Shown here: positions 53,811-61,799 of the stretch, piece by piece | Position numbering within the stretch: position 1 is the stretch's first letter | Layout: each line of letters begins with the position of its first letter | Assembly (NCBI RefSeq): GCF_002072105.2 | Contig: NZ_MTBC01000002.1 | Location: 186,001-250,000, forward strand | Length of the DNA: 64,000 nt | DNA from: Croceivirga radicis | Lineage (GTDB): Bacteria > Bacteroidota > Bacteroidia > Flavobacteriales > Flavobacteriaceae | Reading direction: 5' to 3' | Notes under the pieces: generated by a model | Database searches by the model: none | Told to the model about the DNA's origin: nothing | Seen by the model: the letters and a program-made list of their open reading frames with translations, nothing else | Made by a program: the position numbers and the translations under genes

Positions 53811-54705
53811 AGCCATTTATGGCAACAACTTCACTTACCTTTTCACCCAACATGTTCTTTAACATCGTTTCTATACCATTTTTTAGGGTAAACGTAGAAG
53901 AAGGGCAGCCACTGCAAGCACCTTGTAAAATAACGTTAACTTTTTTAGTCTCACTATCATAAGACTCAAACATGATATTACCGCCGTCACTGGCTACTGC
54001 TGGTTTTACATATTCTTCTAGAATAGAGATAATGGCTTGTGAAGTTTCATCTTGTTGTACTTCAGGTTTTGCTTGTACTTTATTGGCCGCCTTTGTTTTA
54101 GAAAGTGCTTCATCAGAAACAGCGTCCTTACCATCTGCAAAATAGGCGCGAATAAACTCTCTTATTTCCATAGTTACCTCGTTCCATTCTGCAACATCAT
54201 ATTTTGTGATGGAAACATAATTTTGGTCTATAAAGACCTCTTTTACAAATGGAAAGTGAAACAATTGACTGGCCAATTCTGAGCCTTTTGCCTCGTCTAT
54301 ATTTTTAAACTCAAAAATAGTAGGAACAATAACTTTGTTCATTACAAATTTCATAACCGCAGGGTTGGGTGTAACCTCGGCATAAACAGAAATAGGTGTG
54401 TTGTTTTCAGAGTCCTCCAAGACAATAGGTTCTCCCGCATTTAAGTATTCTACTAAATTTTGGGCAACTTCGTCTTTAACATCATTCCATTCCACAATAT
54501 CAAATCGCTCCATGGCTACAAAATTCCCAGAGATATAAACTGTTTTTATAAAAGGTAAATGGAACAGCTGTTGGGCCAAAGGCGATTTTTTAGCCTCATC
54601 TATATTTTTAAACTCGTAATTGTCCTTTACTAGAAAATGATTTGCCTCAAACTTCAAAATAGCAGGATTGTTGGTCTCTACTACGGTTATGTTATAATCT
54701 TTCAT
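53809..54705 (-). CDS. Nfu-like iron-sulfur carrier with duplicated N-terminal domain
   Basis: Nfu proteins carry or deliver iron-sulfur clusters. The 298-residue protein ends in the NifU C-terminal domain with the CSGC motif (Cys264, Cys267). Before it there are two copies of the Nfu N-terminal scaffold domain, one near 1-95 and one near 105-190. Each contains NPA.(L/M)KF....(F/V), EFKNIDEAK.S.LA.QLFH.PF(I/V)K.V(F/Y) and a D(I/V)(V/A)EWN(D/E)V segment. Usual family members carry one copy. A linker rich in charged residues joins the two halves. The gene is the first of the minus-strand block. Confidence 0.9.
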   Translation of the reverse strand: MKDYNITVVETNNPAILKFEANHFLVKDNYEFKNIDEAKKSPLAQQLFHLPFIKTVYISGNFVAMERFDIVEWNDVKDEVAQNLVEYLNAGEPIVLEDSENNTPISVYAEVTPNPAVMKFVMNKVIVPTIFEFKNIDEAKGSELASQLFHFPFVKEVFIDQNYVSITKYDVAEWNEVTMEIREFIRAYFADGKDAVSDEALSKTKAANKVQAKPEVQQDETSQAIISILEEYVKPAVASDGGNIMFESYDSETKKVNVILQGACSGCPSSTFTLKNGIETMLKNMLGEKVSEVVAING

Positions 54706-54719
54706 GGCTAAAATTTCTA

Positions 54720-54727
54720 CAAAAGTA
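54720..54727 (-). promoter_or_regulatory. Candidate minus-7 element of the Nfu-like gene
   Basis: TACTTTTG on the minus strand matches TAnnTTTG, 14 bases before the ATG; no TTG at the expected distance was found. Confidence 0.4.
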
Positions 54728-54825
54728 CAAAGTAATCTTGGCGTTGCATAGATATAATAATGTTACTTTATTCCCGTTATATTTTTTGTTTTATTAATTA
54801 GAGAGATACACTTAGCCCCAACCAG

Positions 54826-55821
54826 ATGAATAAACTTATACCAACCTTGGCAATACTTCTTTTGTTTTTTGGTACAACAAAAGCACAAGAGGGAATTCCT
54901 GTTTATTTTGATTATTTAGCGGATAATTACTACTTGGTTTATCCTTCTATGGCAGGTATAGGAGAAGGCGGTAAAATTAGACTTACGGCAAGAAAGCAAT
55001 GGTTTAATGTAGACGAAGCTCCTAGCTTACAAACTTTGAATGCTAATTTTAGGGTAGGTGGCAAAAGTGGAATTGGTTTTATTCTATTTAACGATGCCAA
55101 CGGTTATCATTCCCAAACTGGTTTTAAAGGTACTTATGCACATCATTTACAGTTGGGGGGCGATTTTAGAACCTTGAATCAGTTGTCTTTTGGTTTAAGC
55201 GCAGGTGTAATCTTAAGTAGTTTAGACGAATCTGAATTTATTTCTATTCGGCAAGATCCTCTTGTAAGCGGCGTTAAAAATACTACCAGTTATTTTAATA
55301 CTGATTTAGGCGTTAGTTATAACTTTCTTGAATTCTATGCCCATGCTGCAATTTTAAACCTTTTAGGTAGTGGTAGGGATTTGTATACCTTGGCAGAATT
55401 TGACAATTTAAGACGCTATCTACTTTCTGCGGGTTATGTTTTTGGTAAGGGCGATTTTAGAATTGAGCCTTCTACTTTGTTCCAAATGACAGATTTTACT
55501 AAGGAAAAGACAATTGACCTTAACCTAAAGGTGTATAAAGATCTAAACCCAACTACCACGGTGTGGGGAGGGTTATCTTATAGAAGAAGTTTTGATGGTG
55601 CGCAGTTTCAACAAGATGGTACGTTTGGAGAGCAGCGTTTACAGTTGTTCACGCCTATAGTTGGTGTAAACATTAACCGATTTTTATTTTCATATAACTA
55701 TTCTTATCAATCTGGGGATATTCGTTTTGATAATGGGGGCTTTCACCAAATAACCCTGGGCTATGATTTTGGCAAGCAAGAGGAAAAGAGGTACAATTGT
55801 TATTGCCCTGCTGCCAATTAA
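54826..55821 (+). CDS. PorP/SprF-family outer-membrane protein
   Basis: A 331-residue protein of the PorP/SprF family, outer-membrane partners of type IX secretion and gliding motility. It has a signal peptide (TKAQ near 21) followed by the family start GIPVYFDYLADNYYLVYPSMAGIGEGGKIRLTARKQW and beta-rich barrel repeats; the conserved end FHQITLGYDFGK is a barrel strand. Most members sit next to a large adhesin; here the neighbours are Nfu and a vWA gene. The specific cargo is not visible. Confidence 0.9.
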   Translation: MNKLIPTLAILLLFFGTTKAQEGIPVYFDYLADNYYLVYPSMAGIGEGGKIRLTARKQWFNVDEAPSLQTLNANFRVGGKSGIGFILFNDANGYHSQTGFKGTYAHHLQLGGDFRTLNQLSFGLSAGVILSSLDESEFISIRQDPLVSGVKNTTSYFNTDLGVSYNFLEFYAHAAILNLLGSGRDLYTLAEFDNLRRYLLSAGYVFGKGDFRIEPSTLFQMTDFTKEKTIDLNLKVYKDLNPTTTVWGGLSYRRSFDGAQFQQDGTFGEQRLQLFTPIVGVNINRFLFSYNYSYQSGDIRFDNGGFHQITLGYDFGKQEEKRYNCYCPAAN

Positions 55822-55824
55822 AAG

Positions 55825-55860
55825 AAAAAAAGGACAGTTGTTTACAACTGTCCTTATCTT
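55825..55860. terminator. Bidirectional terminator between the PorP/SprF-like and vWA genes
   Basis: A perfect 12-bp stem (55830-55841 and 55844-55855) has an A-run before it and T-rich sequence after it, so it serves both convergent genes. Confidence 0.88.
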
Positions 55861-55874
55861 TAAAATCCATTCTG

Positions 55875-57056
55875 CTATTTCCAGTTAAGTTCTTTTTTAG
55901 CGGCTTGCTTTTTAATGGCTTTAAGTAAGGCGTTTTCAAGTTCGCCCTTTGTGTTTTCTTTTTGATGCTGGGCCAAGTAGGCTTCCCTTTTCGCGTTTGT
56001 TTTTTGTATTTCAGCTTGAATTTTGGCACGTTCCGATTTTTTCTGGGAAACATAGGCCTTAATCTCTTTTTTAGATTTGCCTTTTAACGGGGCCGGTAAG
56101 GCCTCTGGTGCAATTTCTTCAATAGCATCAGCATCTTCCTCTACAGCATCTACTAAATCCCAGCTAGAATTTTTATATAACTTAGAACTTTTACTTACGG
56201 CCCTGCTAACGGCTACCTCGGCCTCCATTTCATAGGCGTTATTATCTTGCAAGCGTTGTTTATCTAATCTGGTAGTTCCGGTGGCGCCATACGCCACATA
56301 GGTGTTATTAAGTTTGGTGTTTAGCTCTATTATAATTTTATCATATGGGGTGGCTACATAAATTTGTTCTGCATTGTGGTCTATGGCCATGTAATCGCCA
56401 CCGCTAAGTTGGGCGCCATCTTTCCACTTTGTACTTATCCCTTGTGCATAATTGCCACAGAAGATAGTATTGATGACCACATCTTTCTCTTTTGCTTGTA
56501 AAACCGCATCTTTATAGTTGGTTCGGCCTTGGGTAAACGGTTCGTTACCCGCAATAAAAACTAGTTTTAGGTCGTCTGGGTTCTTTCCCCAATCCAATTG
56601 TTTTAAAGAAGTATTTATGACGGCACCGCAATATTCTTCCCCGCCGTTGGTGGTTAAAGAAAACAATTTTTCTGAAATCTCGTCTAAATCATTACTAAAG
56701 GGAAGTACTTGCCTTATATAACCTTCTTGTGCGGTTAAATCGTCATTTCCATATTCATACAGGGCTATCTGTAATTCTGGAGTACTCCCATTGCCGCATT
56801 TGGCATAGGAAAATTCATTGACAATATCCCAAAGCTGCGATTTTGCTTGGTTAATTAACCCGTCCATACTATTGCTGGTGTCTAATAGCAAGGCAATTTT
56901 TACATATTGTTTTTTGGGTTTTACAGGGTGTAGTTTATCTTCTAATTGTATTTCGGTCCTCAGGCCAGCTATTTCTTTGGTTGCCAAACGGGAGGCCTCA
57001 ACGTAACCAATACTTAAGGTTAGTAAACTTAAACCGATTAAAATGTTCTTTTTCAT
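55875..57056 (-). CDS. Secreted von Willebrand factor A-domain protein
   Basis: A 393-residue exported protein with a signal peptide (VEA near 21) and a vWA domain from about 50 to 250 bearing a complete MIDAS start, LLDTSNSMDG (DxSxS), with further ligands likely at the conserved Thr and Asp downstream. The C-terminal third is highly charged and helical: KGKSKKEIKAYVSQKKSERAK and following Lys-rich repeats, probably a coiled coil. Such proteins bind partners through a metal ion, but the partner is unknown here. It is convergent with the PorP/SprF-like gene. Confidence 0.85.
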   Translation of the reverse strand: MKKNILIGLSLLTLSIGYVEASRLATKEIAGLRTEIQLEDKLHPVKPKKQYVKIALLLDTSNSMDGLINQAKSQLWDIVNEFSYAKCGNGSTPELQIALYEYGNDDLTAQEGYIRQVLPFSNDLDEISEKLFSLTTNGGEEYCGAVINTSLKQLDWGKNPDDLKLVFIAGNEPFTQGRTNYKDAVLQAKEKDVVINTIFCGNYAQGISTKWKDGAQLSGGDYMAIDHNAEQIYVATPYDKIIIELNTKLNNTYVAYGATGTTRLDKQRLQDNNAYEMEAEVAVSRAVSKSSKLYKNSSWDLVDAVEEDADAIEEIAPEALPAPLKGKSKKEIKAYVSQKKSERAKIQAEIQKTNAKREAYLAQHQKENTKGELENALLKAIKKQAAKKELNWK

Positions 57057-57279
57057 GATGAATGTTTTTGTGATTAAATAGACTTCTTTTCAACATTGTT
57101 CATCACAAACCTAGGGGAGCATTTTTAGGTAGAAAATTCATAATTAGGAAAGATCCGTTGTTAGTTAGTTTGGTTTGTACTTCAATGAGTTAACTATACT
57201 TTTTCTATTTTTTATCTCCTCTCAGTGGTTATATGTCATTTTCTAGTGCCACCTAAATAACCTAAGTTTACCTTTAATT

Positions 57280-59472
57280 ATGAGGCAGTTTCTATTCTTT
57301 CTAAGCTTGTCTATGGCCATGCTTTCCGTACATACCTTTTATGGTCAGCAAAATCAATCAGGATTTATCCTAGAGGGGTTGGTGCGATCTCAGGATAATC
57401 AAATGCCAATTTCAGGTGTTTCGGTAAGTACGGATAAAGGAGAATATACTAGTACCAATGGTTTAGGTGAGTTTAAAATTCGTGCCAATATTGGTGATGA
57501 GATTGTTTTTAGAAGTCCCGAATTTGAAACGGTATTTCATAGGATTACTTCTAAAGAAGAGATTATTGTAGAGGTACAAGATTTTGAGCCAAATGCTAGG
57601 GGCGGTTCTAGGGCTACAACGGCTGTTGAACACCAACGTTATTTAGATTCTGCAAATTTCTATAAGAAAACGGATATTGAAAAAAGTTTGGATTTTATTT
57701 CTAAATCCATTTCCAATACAACACTAGAACCCAGCAAAACGCAGGTAAACCATAGCTTAACCCTGTTGGGAGAGATATATTTATACCACAAACAGTTTGA
57801 TTTGGCCGTTGCAAATCTAGAAGATGCCCTGGGTGCCAAAAAAACCGTGCGCACTACCTTGCTCTTGGCAAAAGCCTATGTTCTAAATAAAGAGTATGAT
57901 GCCGCATTGGAACAGCTGCAAAAATTAGATGCGGTAAAGAATATGCCGCCATATCAAAGAATAGAAAAGGAGGAGCTTAAAGGAGATGCCCAAAAGGGCA
58001 TGGGTAAAAGCAAACTGGCACAGCAATTTTATGAAGCTGGTTTAAAAATTGCAGAAAAAAATCAGGTAACTCCTAAGATAATTGATCTAAGCACCAAGAT
58101 TGCGGAAAATTTTGCGGCACAGAATAGGCAAATAGAGGCAGAGGATTATTACAATAATTCCATTAAGTTAAGTAAACAGCAGGCTCCGGAAAGACAAGTT
58201 CGGGAAAAAGAAAAAGTAGCGGATTTCTATAATCAAACCAGCCGTTATGAAGATGAGATTCAATTGCGAAAAGAAAATCTTAGTCAGTTAAAACGGTTGC
58301 CCAAAAAAAAGGTGCTTTTAAAAGATGAACCTGCCCAAAAAGATTCTATTACCACCCAACGCATCAACTATAAAATTGCCAATGCATATATTGCCCAAGA
58401 AAAATTGGCAGAAGCCATTCCTTATTTGCAAAAAAGTATTGTGGAGGCAGATTCTGATAATGATTTGGTGGTTCAAAAAGATGCAACCCGAAAATTATCA
58501 GAGGTGTACGAGTATCGGGGCGATTTTGATAAGGCCTATAAAACCTATCAGGAATATGTTTCTTTAGTAGACACACTCTACATTAGAAAGGAACAGGAGC
58601 TTTCTAGATTGGCTCGCTTAAATAGAGAGGTGGCCAACAAGCAAAATCGTATTTCTTCTCTGGAACAGGAAAGAGAGCTGTCTCAAAGTAAGTATAGTTT
58701 GGCCATGACCGAACAGAAATTGTTCGAGACGCGTGCCAATTGGCAAAAGGTGCTGATTTATTCTTTGGTTATGGGGATGGCGTTGTTTGCGTTAACTGCT
58801 TTCTTTTTTTATAGAAGCAATCAAAAACAAAAATTGGCCAATAATTTACTCGCCTTAAAATCATTACGCTCGCAAATGAATCCGCATTTTATATTTAATG
58901 CATTAAATTCTGTGAACAATTATATTGCCAAGAGCGATGAGCGTAGTGCCAACAGATACCTTAGCGATTTTTCATTGCTTATGCGTACGGTACTAGAAAA
59001 TTCAGAAGAAGACTTTATACCGTTTACCAAAGAACTAGAGCTTATAAAATTGTATTTAAAGTTAGAGCATTCCCGCTTTCCAGATAAGTTTGATTACGAT
59101 ATCAAAATTGCAGATGAGGTAGATATACATGCGTTTCAAATTCCGCCTATGTTGGTGCAGCCCTATATTGAAAACGCCGTGTGGCATGGGCTTCGTTATA
59201 AAGAAAATAAGGGAGAGCTTATTGTATCGGTAACGCAACCTCAAGAAGATATGCTAGAAATTATGGTAACGGACAATGGTATAGGGCGAAAGCATTCTGC
59301 CAATCTTAAGACCGATAATCAGCGAAGACAAAAATCCAAGGGTATGGGTAATATTAAAAAGCGTATTGCTATTTTAAATGATATGTACAAGAATAAGGTA
59401 GATGTAACCATAAACGATTTAAATGAGGATGAGACAGGAACAAAAGTGGTGTTACGCCTAAAAAAAGACTAG
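57280..59472 (+). CDS. LytS-type sensor histidine kinase with carboxypeptidase-regulatory-like and TPR domains
   Basis: A 730-residue kinase. A signal peptide (HTFYGQQ) leads a CarboxypepD_reg-like beta domain (about 30-100), then several TPR-like repeats (about 130-440), a coiled coil, one membrane helix (about 490-512), and the catalytic part. The catalytic part is a His_kinase domain with the phosphorylated His in QMNPHFIFNALNSV (His536), followed by a HATPase (PYIENAVWHGLRYK, TDNGIGRKHS). It probably senses an envelope or periplasmic signal and phosphorylates the adjacent response regulator, whose gene starts directly after it. Confidence 0.9.
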   Translation: MRQFLFFLSLSMAMLSVHTFYGQQNQSGFILEGLVRSQDNQMPISGVSVSTDKGEYTSTNGLGEFKIRANIGDEIVFRSPEFETVFHRITSKEEIIVEVQDFEPNARGGSRATTAVEHQRYLDSANFYKKTDIEKSLDFISKSISNTTLEPSKTQVNHSLTLLGEIYLYHKQFDLAVANLEDALGAKKTVRTTLLLAKAYVLNKEYDAALEQLQKLDAVKNMPPYQRIEKEELKGDAQKGMGKSKLAQQFYEAGLKIAEKNQVTPKIIDLSTKIAENFAAQNRQIEAEDYYNNSIKLSKQQAPERQVREKEKVADFYNQTSRYEDEIQLRKENLSQLKRLPKKKVLLKDEPAQKDSITTQRINYKIANAYIAQEKLAEAIPYLQKSIVEADSDNDLVVQKDATRKLSEVYEYRGDFDKAYKTYQEYVSLVDTLYIRKEQELSRLARLNREVANKQNRISSLEQERELSQSKYSLAMTEQKLFETRANWQKVLIYSLVMGMALFALTAFFFYRSNQKQKLANNLLALKSLRSQMNPHFIFNALNSVNNYIAKSDERSANRYLSDFSLLMRTVLENSEEDFIPFTKELELIKLYLKLEHSRFPDKFDYDIKIADEVDIHAFQIPPMLVQPYIENAVWHGLRYKENKGELIVSVTQPQEDMLEIMVTDNGIGRKHSANLKTDNQRRQKSKGMGNIKKRIAILNDMYKNKVDVTINDLNEDETGTKVVLRLKKD

Positions 59473-60207
59473 ATGAAACTTAAAGCTGTTTTAGTAGAAG
59501 ATGAAGCCAATAGTCGTGAAATTTTACGAAACTATTTGGCTAAATATTGCCCGTCCGTAACACTTTTAGGTGAAGCAGACAGTATAAAACAAGGTGTTGC
59601 CGCAATTACAGAACACAAGCCAGATTTGGTGTTTTTAGATGTAGAAATGCCTTTTGGTAATGCGTTTGATTTGTTGGAGGAGTTTCCGGATCGCAATTTT
59701 GAGGTCATATTTGTAACGGCCTATAACAATTACGCCTTAGACGCCCTTAACAACCATGCGGCATATTATTTAATGAAGCCTATAAATATAGATGAGCTAA
59801 TTAAAGCGGTAGAATATGTAGCGGCCATTAAAATAAAGGAAGGCGAGCTAACGGGTAAGGTGCTTAAAAGTAGTTTTGCCAAGACCGAAGGTAAGATAAC
59901 CATACCGCAACAAGATGGTTTCCAGGTTTTGGACGTATCGGAGATTTATTTTTGCAAGGCAGATGATAACTATACCGAAATCTACCTAAAAGAACGCAAG
60001 ATTGTAGTGAGTAAAACACTAAAGTATTTTGAAGAAGCCCTGGCGGATTTCCCGTTTGTTCGCATTCATAAATCGTACCTAGTAAACTTGAACGAAATTG
60101 TAAAATATGTAAAAGGAAAGGGCGGTTCGGTTATATTGACCAATGATAAGGAACTCTCTGTCTCTGCTTCCAAAAAGGCAACCTTATTATCTCATTTTAA
60201 ATCGTAA
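59473..60207 (+). CDS. LytR/AlgR-family response regulator
   Basis: A 244-residue response regulator: a receiver domain (1-120) with the phospho-acceptor Asp56 in LVFLDVEMPFG and the Lys in YLMKPI, and a C-terminal LytTR DNA-binding domain (about 145-240) ending SASKKATLLSHFKS. It begins the base after the kinase stop codon, so the two are translated from one message. Target genes cannot be named from the sequence; the downstream gamma-carbonic anhydrase gene starts four bases after it and may be co-transcribed. Confidence 0.93.
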   Translation: MKLKAVLVEDEANSREILRNYLAKYCPSVTLLGEADSIKQGVAAITEHKPDLVFLDVEMPFGNAFDLLEEFPDRNFEVIFVTAYNNYALDALNNHAAYYLMKPINIDELIKAVEYVAAIKIKEGELTGKVLKSSFAKTEGKITIPQQDGFQVLDVSEIYFCKADDNYTEIYLKERKIVVSKTLKYFEEALADFPFVRIHKSYLVNLNEIVKYVKGKGGSVILTNDKELSVSASKKATLLSHFKS

Positions 60208-60211
60208 TGCT

Positions 60212-60724
60212 ATGCTTATAAAAACAGTAAATGGTAAAACCCCAGTTTGGGGACCCGATTGTTTTATTGCGGAAAATGCTACAATTGTTGGGGAAGTAAA
60301 TATGGGTAGCCAATGCAGCGTTTGGTTCAACGCGGTTTTACGTGGCGATGTCCATTTTATAAAAATAGGCAATAAGGTTAATGTACAGGATGGGGCGGTT
60401 ATCCATTGTACCTATGAAAAAAGTCCTACAACTATTGGCAATAATGTTTCCATAGGGCATAATGCCATTGTGCATGGTTGTACCATAGAAGACAACGTTT
60501 TGGTGGGTATGGGCGCAATTGTTATGGACGATTGTGTTCTGGAATCTAACAGCATCATAGCGGCTGGTGCCGTGGTAACCAAGGGTACACGGGTACCTTC
60601 AGGAACCATATTTGCAGGTATGCCCGCGCGTAAAATTAAAGAAGTAAGCCCAGAATTAAGTAAGGGCGAAATAGACCGTATTGCCAATAACTATGTAAAA
60701 TACAGTAGTTGGTTCAAAGAATAG
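60212..60724 (+). CDS. Gamma-carbonic anhydrase-like hexapeptide protein
   Basis: A 170-residue left-handed beta-helix protein of the gamma-carbonic anhydrase family, in the YrdA/CaiE/PaaY group. The metal ligands are visible: His65 in VIHCTYEK and His83 and His88 in GHNAIVHGC. Hexapeptide repeats run through the middle and a helix closes the C-terminus. It may hydrate CO2 or act on another substrate; catalysis is not certain in this subgroup. I begin at the ATG four bases after the response regulator stop; an extension upstream to 60143 would overlap that gene. Confidence 0.88.
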   Translation: MLIKTVNGKTPVWGPDCFIAENATIVGEVNMGSQCSVWFNAVLRGDVHFIKIGNKVNVQDGAVIHCTYEKSPTTIGNNVSIGHNAIVHGCTIEDNVLVGMGAIVMDDCVLESNSIIAAGAVVTKGTRVPSGTIFAGMPARKIKEVSPELSKGEIDRIANNYVKYSSWFKE

Positions 60725-60744
60725 GGCTAGTCCGCCGCTTTTCC

Positions 60745-60752
60745 TATTTTTG
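60745..60752 (+). promoter_or_regulatory. Candidate minus-7 element of fabD
   Basis: TATTTTTG matches TAnnTTTG, 22 bases before the ATG; no TTG sits at the usual distance. Confidence 0.4.
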
Positions 60753-60774
60753 CGTTACACTAAAAAGATAGAAA

Positions 60775-61659
60775 ATGAATGCATATATTTTTCCCGGTCA
60801 AGGGGCGCAGTTTGTAGGTATGGGGTTAGACCTTTATGAGAAGTACCCTCTGGCACAAGAACTTTTTGAAAAAGCCAATGACATCTTAGGTTTTTCCATA
60901 ACGGACATCATGTTCCAAGGAACGCCAGATGAGTTAAAACAGACCAAAGTTACCCAGCCGGCGATATACTTGCATTCCGTAATTCTATCTAAAGTTATGG
61001 GAGATAGCTTTAAACCAGACATGGTTGCAGGTCACTCTCTAGGCGAATTTTCTGCTTTGGTAGCAAACGGGGCATTAAATTTTGAGGATGGCCTTAAATT
61101 AGTTTCCCAAAGGGCACAAGCTATGCAAAAAGCCTGTGAGCTACAACCAAGCACCATGGCGGCCGTACTAGGTTTGGAAGATGCCTTGGTAGAAAAATTA
61201 TGCGAAGAAACAGAAGGTATTGTAGTACCTGCCAATTACAATTGCCCGGGGCAGTTGGTTATTTCTGGAGAGGTAGCGGCCATACAGGCAGCTTGTGAAA
61301 AAATGAAAGAAGCGGGTGCGCGTAGAGCCTTGGTTTTACCGGTAGGCGGGGCGTTCCACTCGCCATTAATGGAGCCGGCTAGAGAAGAATTAGCGGCGGC
61401 CATAGCAGCAACTCAATTTAAGGAACCTAGTTGTCCGGTGTATCAAAATGTGACCACAACCGCGGTTACCGGTTCTAAAGAAATACAAGAAAACCTAATA
61501 GCCCAATTAACGGCTCCGGTTAAGTGGACGCAGAGCGTGCAACAGATGTTGGCAGATGGTGCCAAGACCTTTACGGAGATAGGTCCGGGTAAGGTGTTGC
61601 AAGGCTTGGTAAAGAAAATAGACCGCAGTGCGGAAACCCAAGGCGTAGAACTTACGTAG
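60775..61659 (+). CDS. fabD: Malonyl-CoA:ACP transacylase
   Basis: FabD moves malonyl groups from CoA to acyl carrier protein to start fatty-acid elongation. The 294-residue protein has the family N-terminus YIFPGQGAQFVGMG, the nucleophile Ser88 in AGHSLGEFSAL, and the paired His in VGGAFHSPLM. Other fab genes are not nearby. A strong terminator follows 36 bases after the stop codon. Confidence 0.97.
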   Translation: MNAYIFPGQGAQFVGMGLDLYEKYPLAQELFEKANDILGFSITDIMFQGTPDELKQTKVTQPAIYLHSVILSKVMGDSFKPDMVAGHSLGEFSALVANGALNFEDGLKLVSQRAQAMQKACELQPSTMAAVLGLEDALVEKLCEETEGIVVPANYNCPGQLVISGEVAAIQAACEKMKEAGARRALVLPVGGAFHSPLMEPAREELAAAIAATQFKEPSCPVYQNVTTTAVTGSKEIQENLIAQLTAPVKWTQSVQQMLADGAKTFTEIGPGKVLQGLVKKIDRSAETQGVELT

Positions 61660-61695
61660 GTAGTTATAACGGGGCTTTTAGCCGTTTGTCTTAAG

Positions 61696-61741
61696 AAACA
61701 TAGATTTAATCCACCTTTTTGTTTAAATCTATGTTTTTTTT
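61696..61741 (+). terminator. Intrinsic terminator of fabD
   Basis: A perfect 14-bp stem (arms 61696-61709 and 61723-61736) around a 13-base loop is followed by T. Confidence 0.88.
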
Positions 61742-61799
61742 CTAATATTTGGTGTCCCCGAACACGAACAGAACACTATTTACTTTGTTGATACACAGT

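Noticed and set aside
60143-60211. Extended start of the gamma-carbonic anhydrase-like gene
   Set aside because: It would lie inside the response regulator; the ATG at 60212 gives the normal family length.
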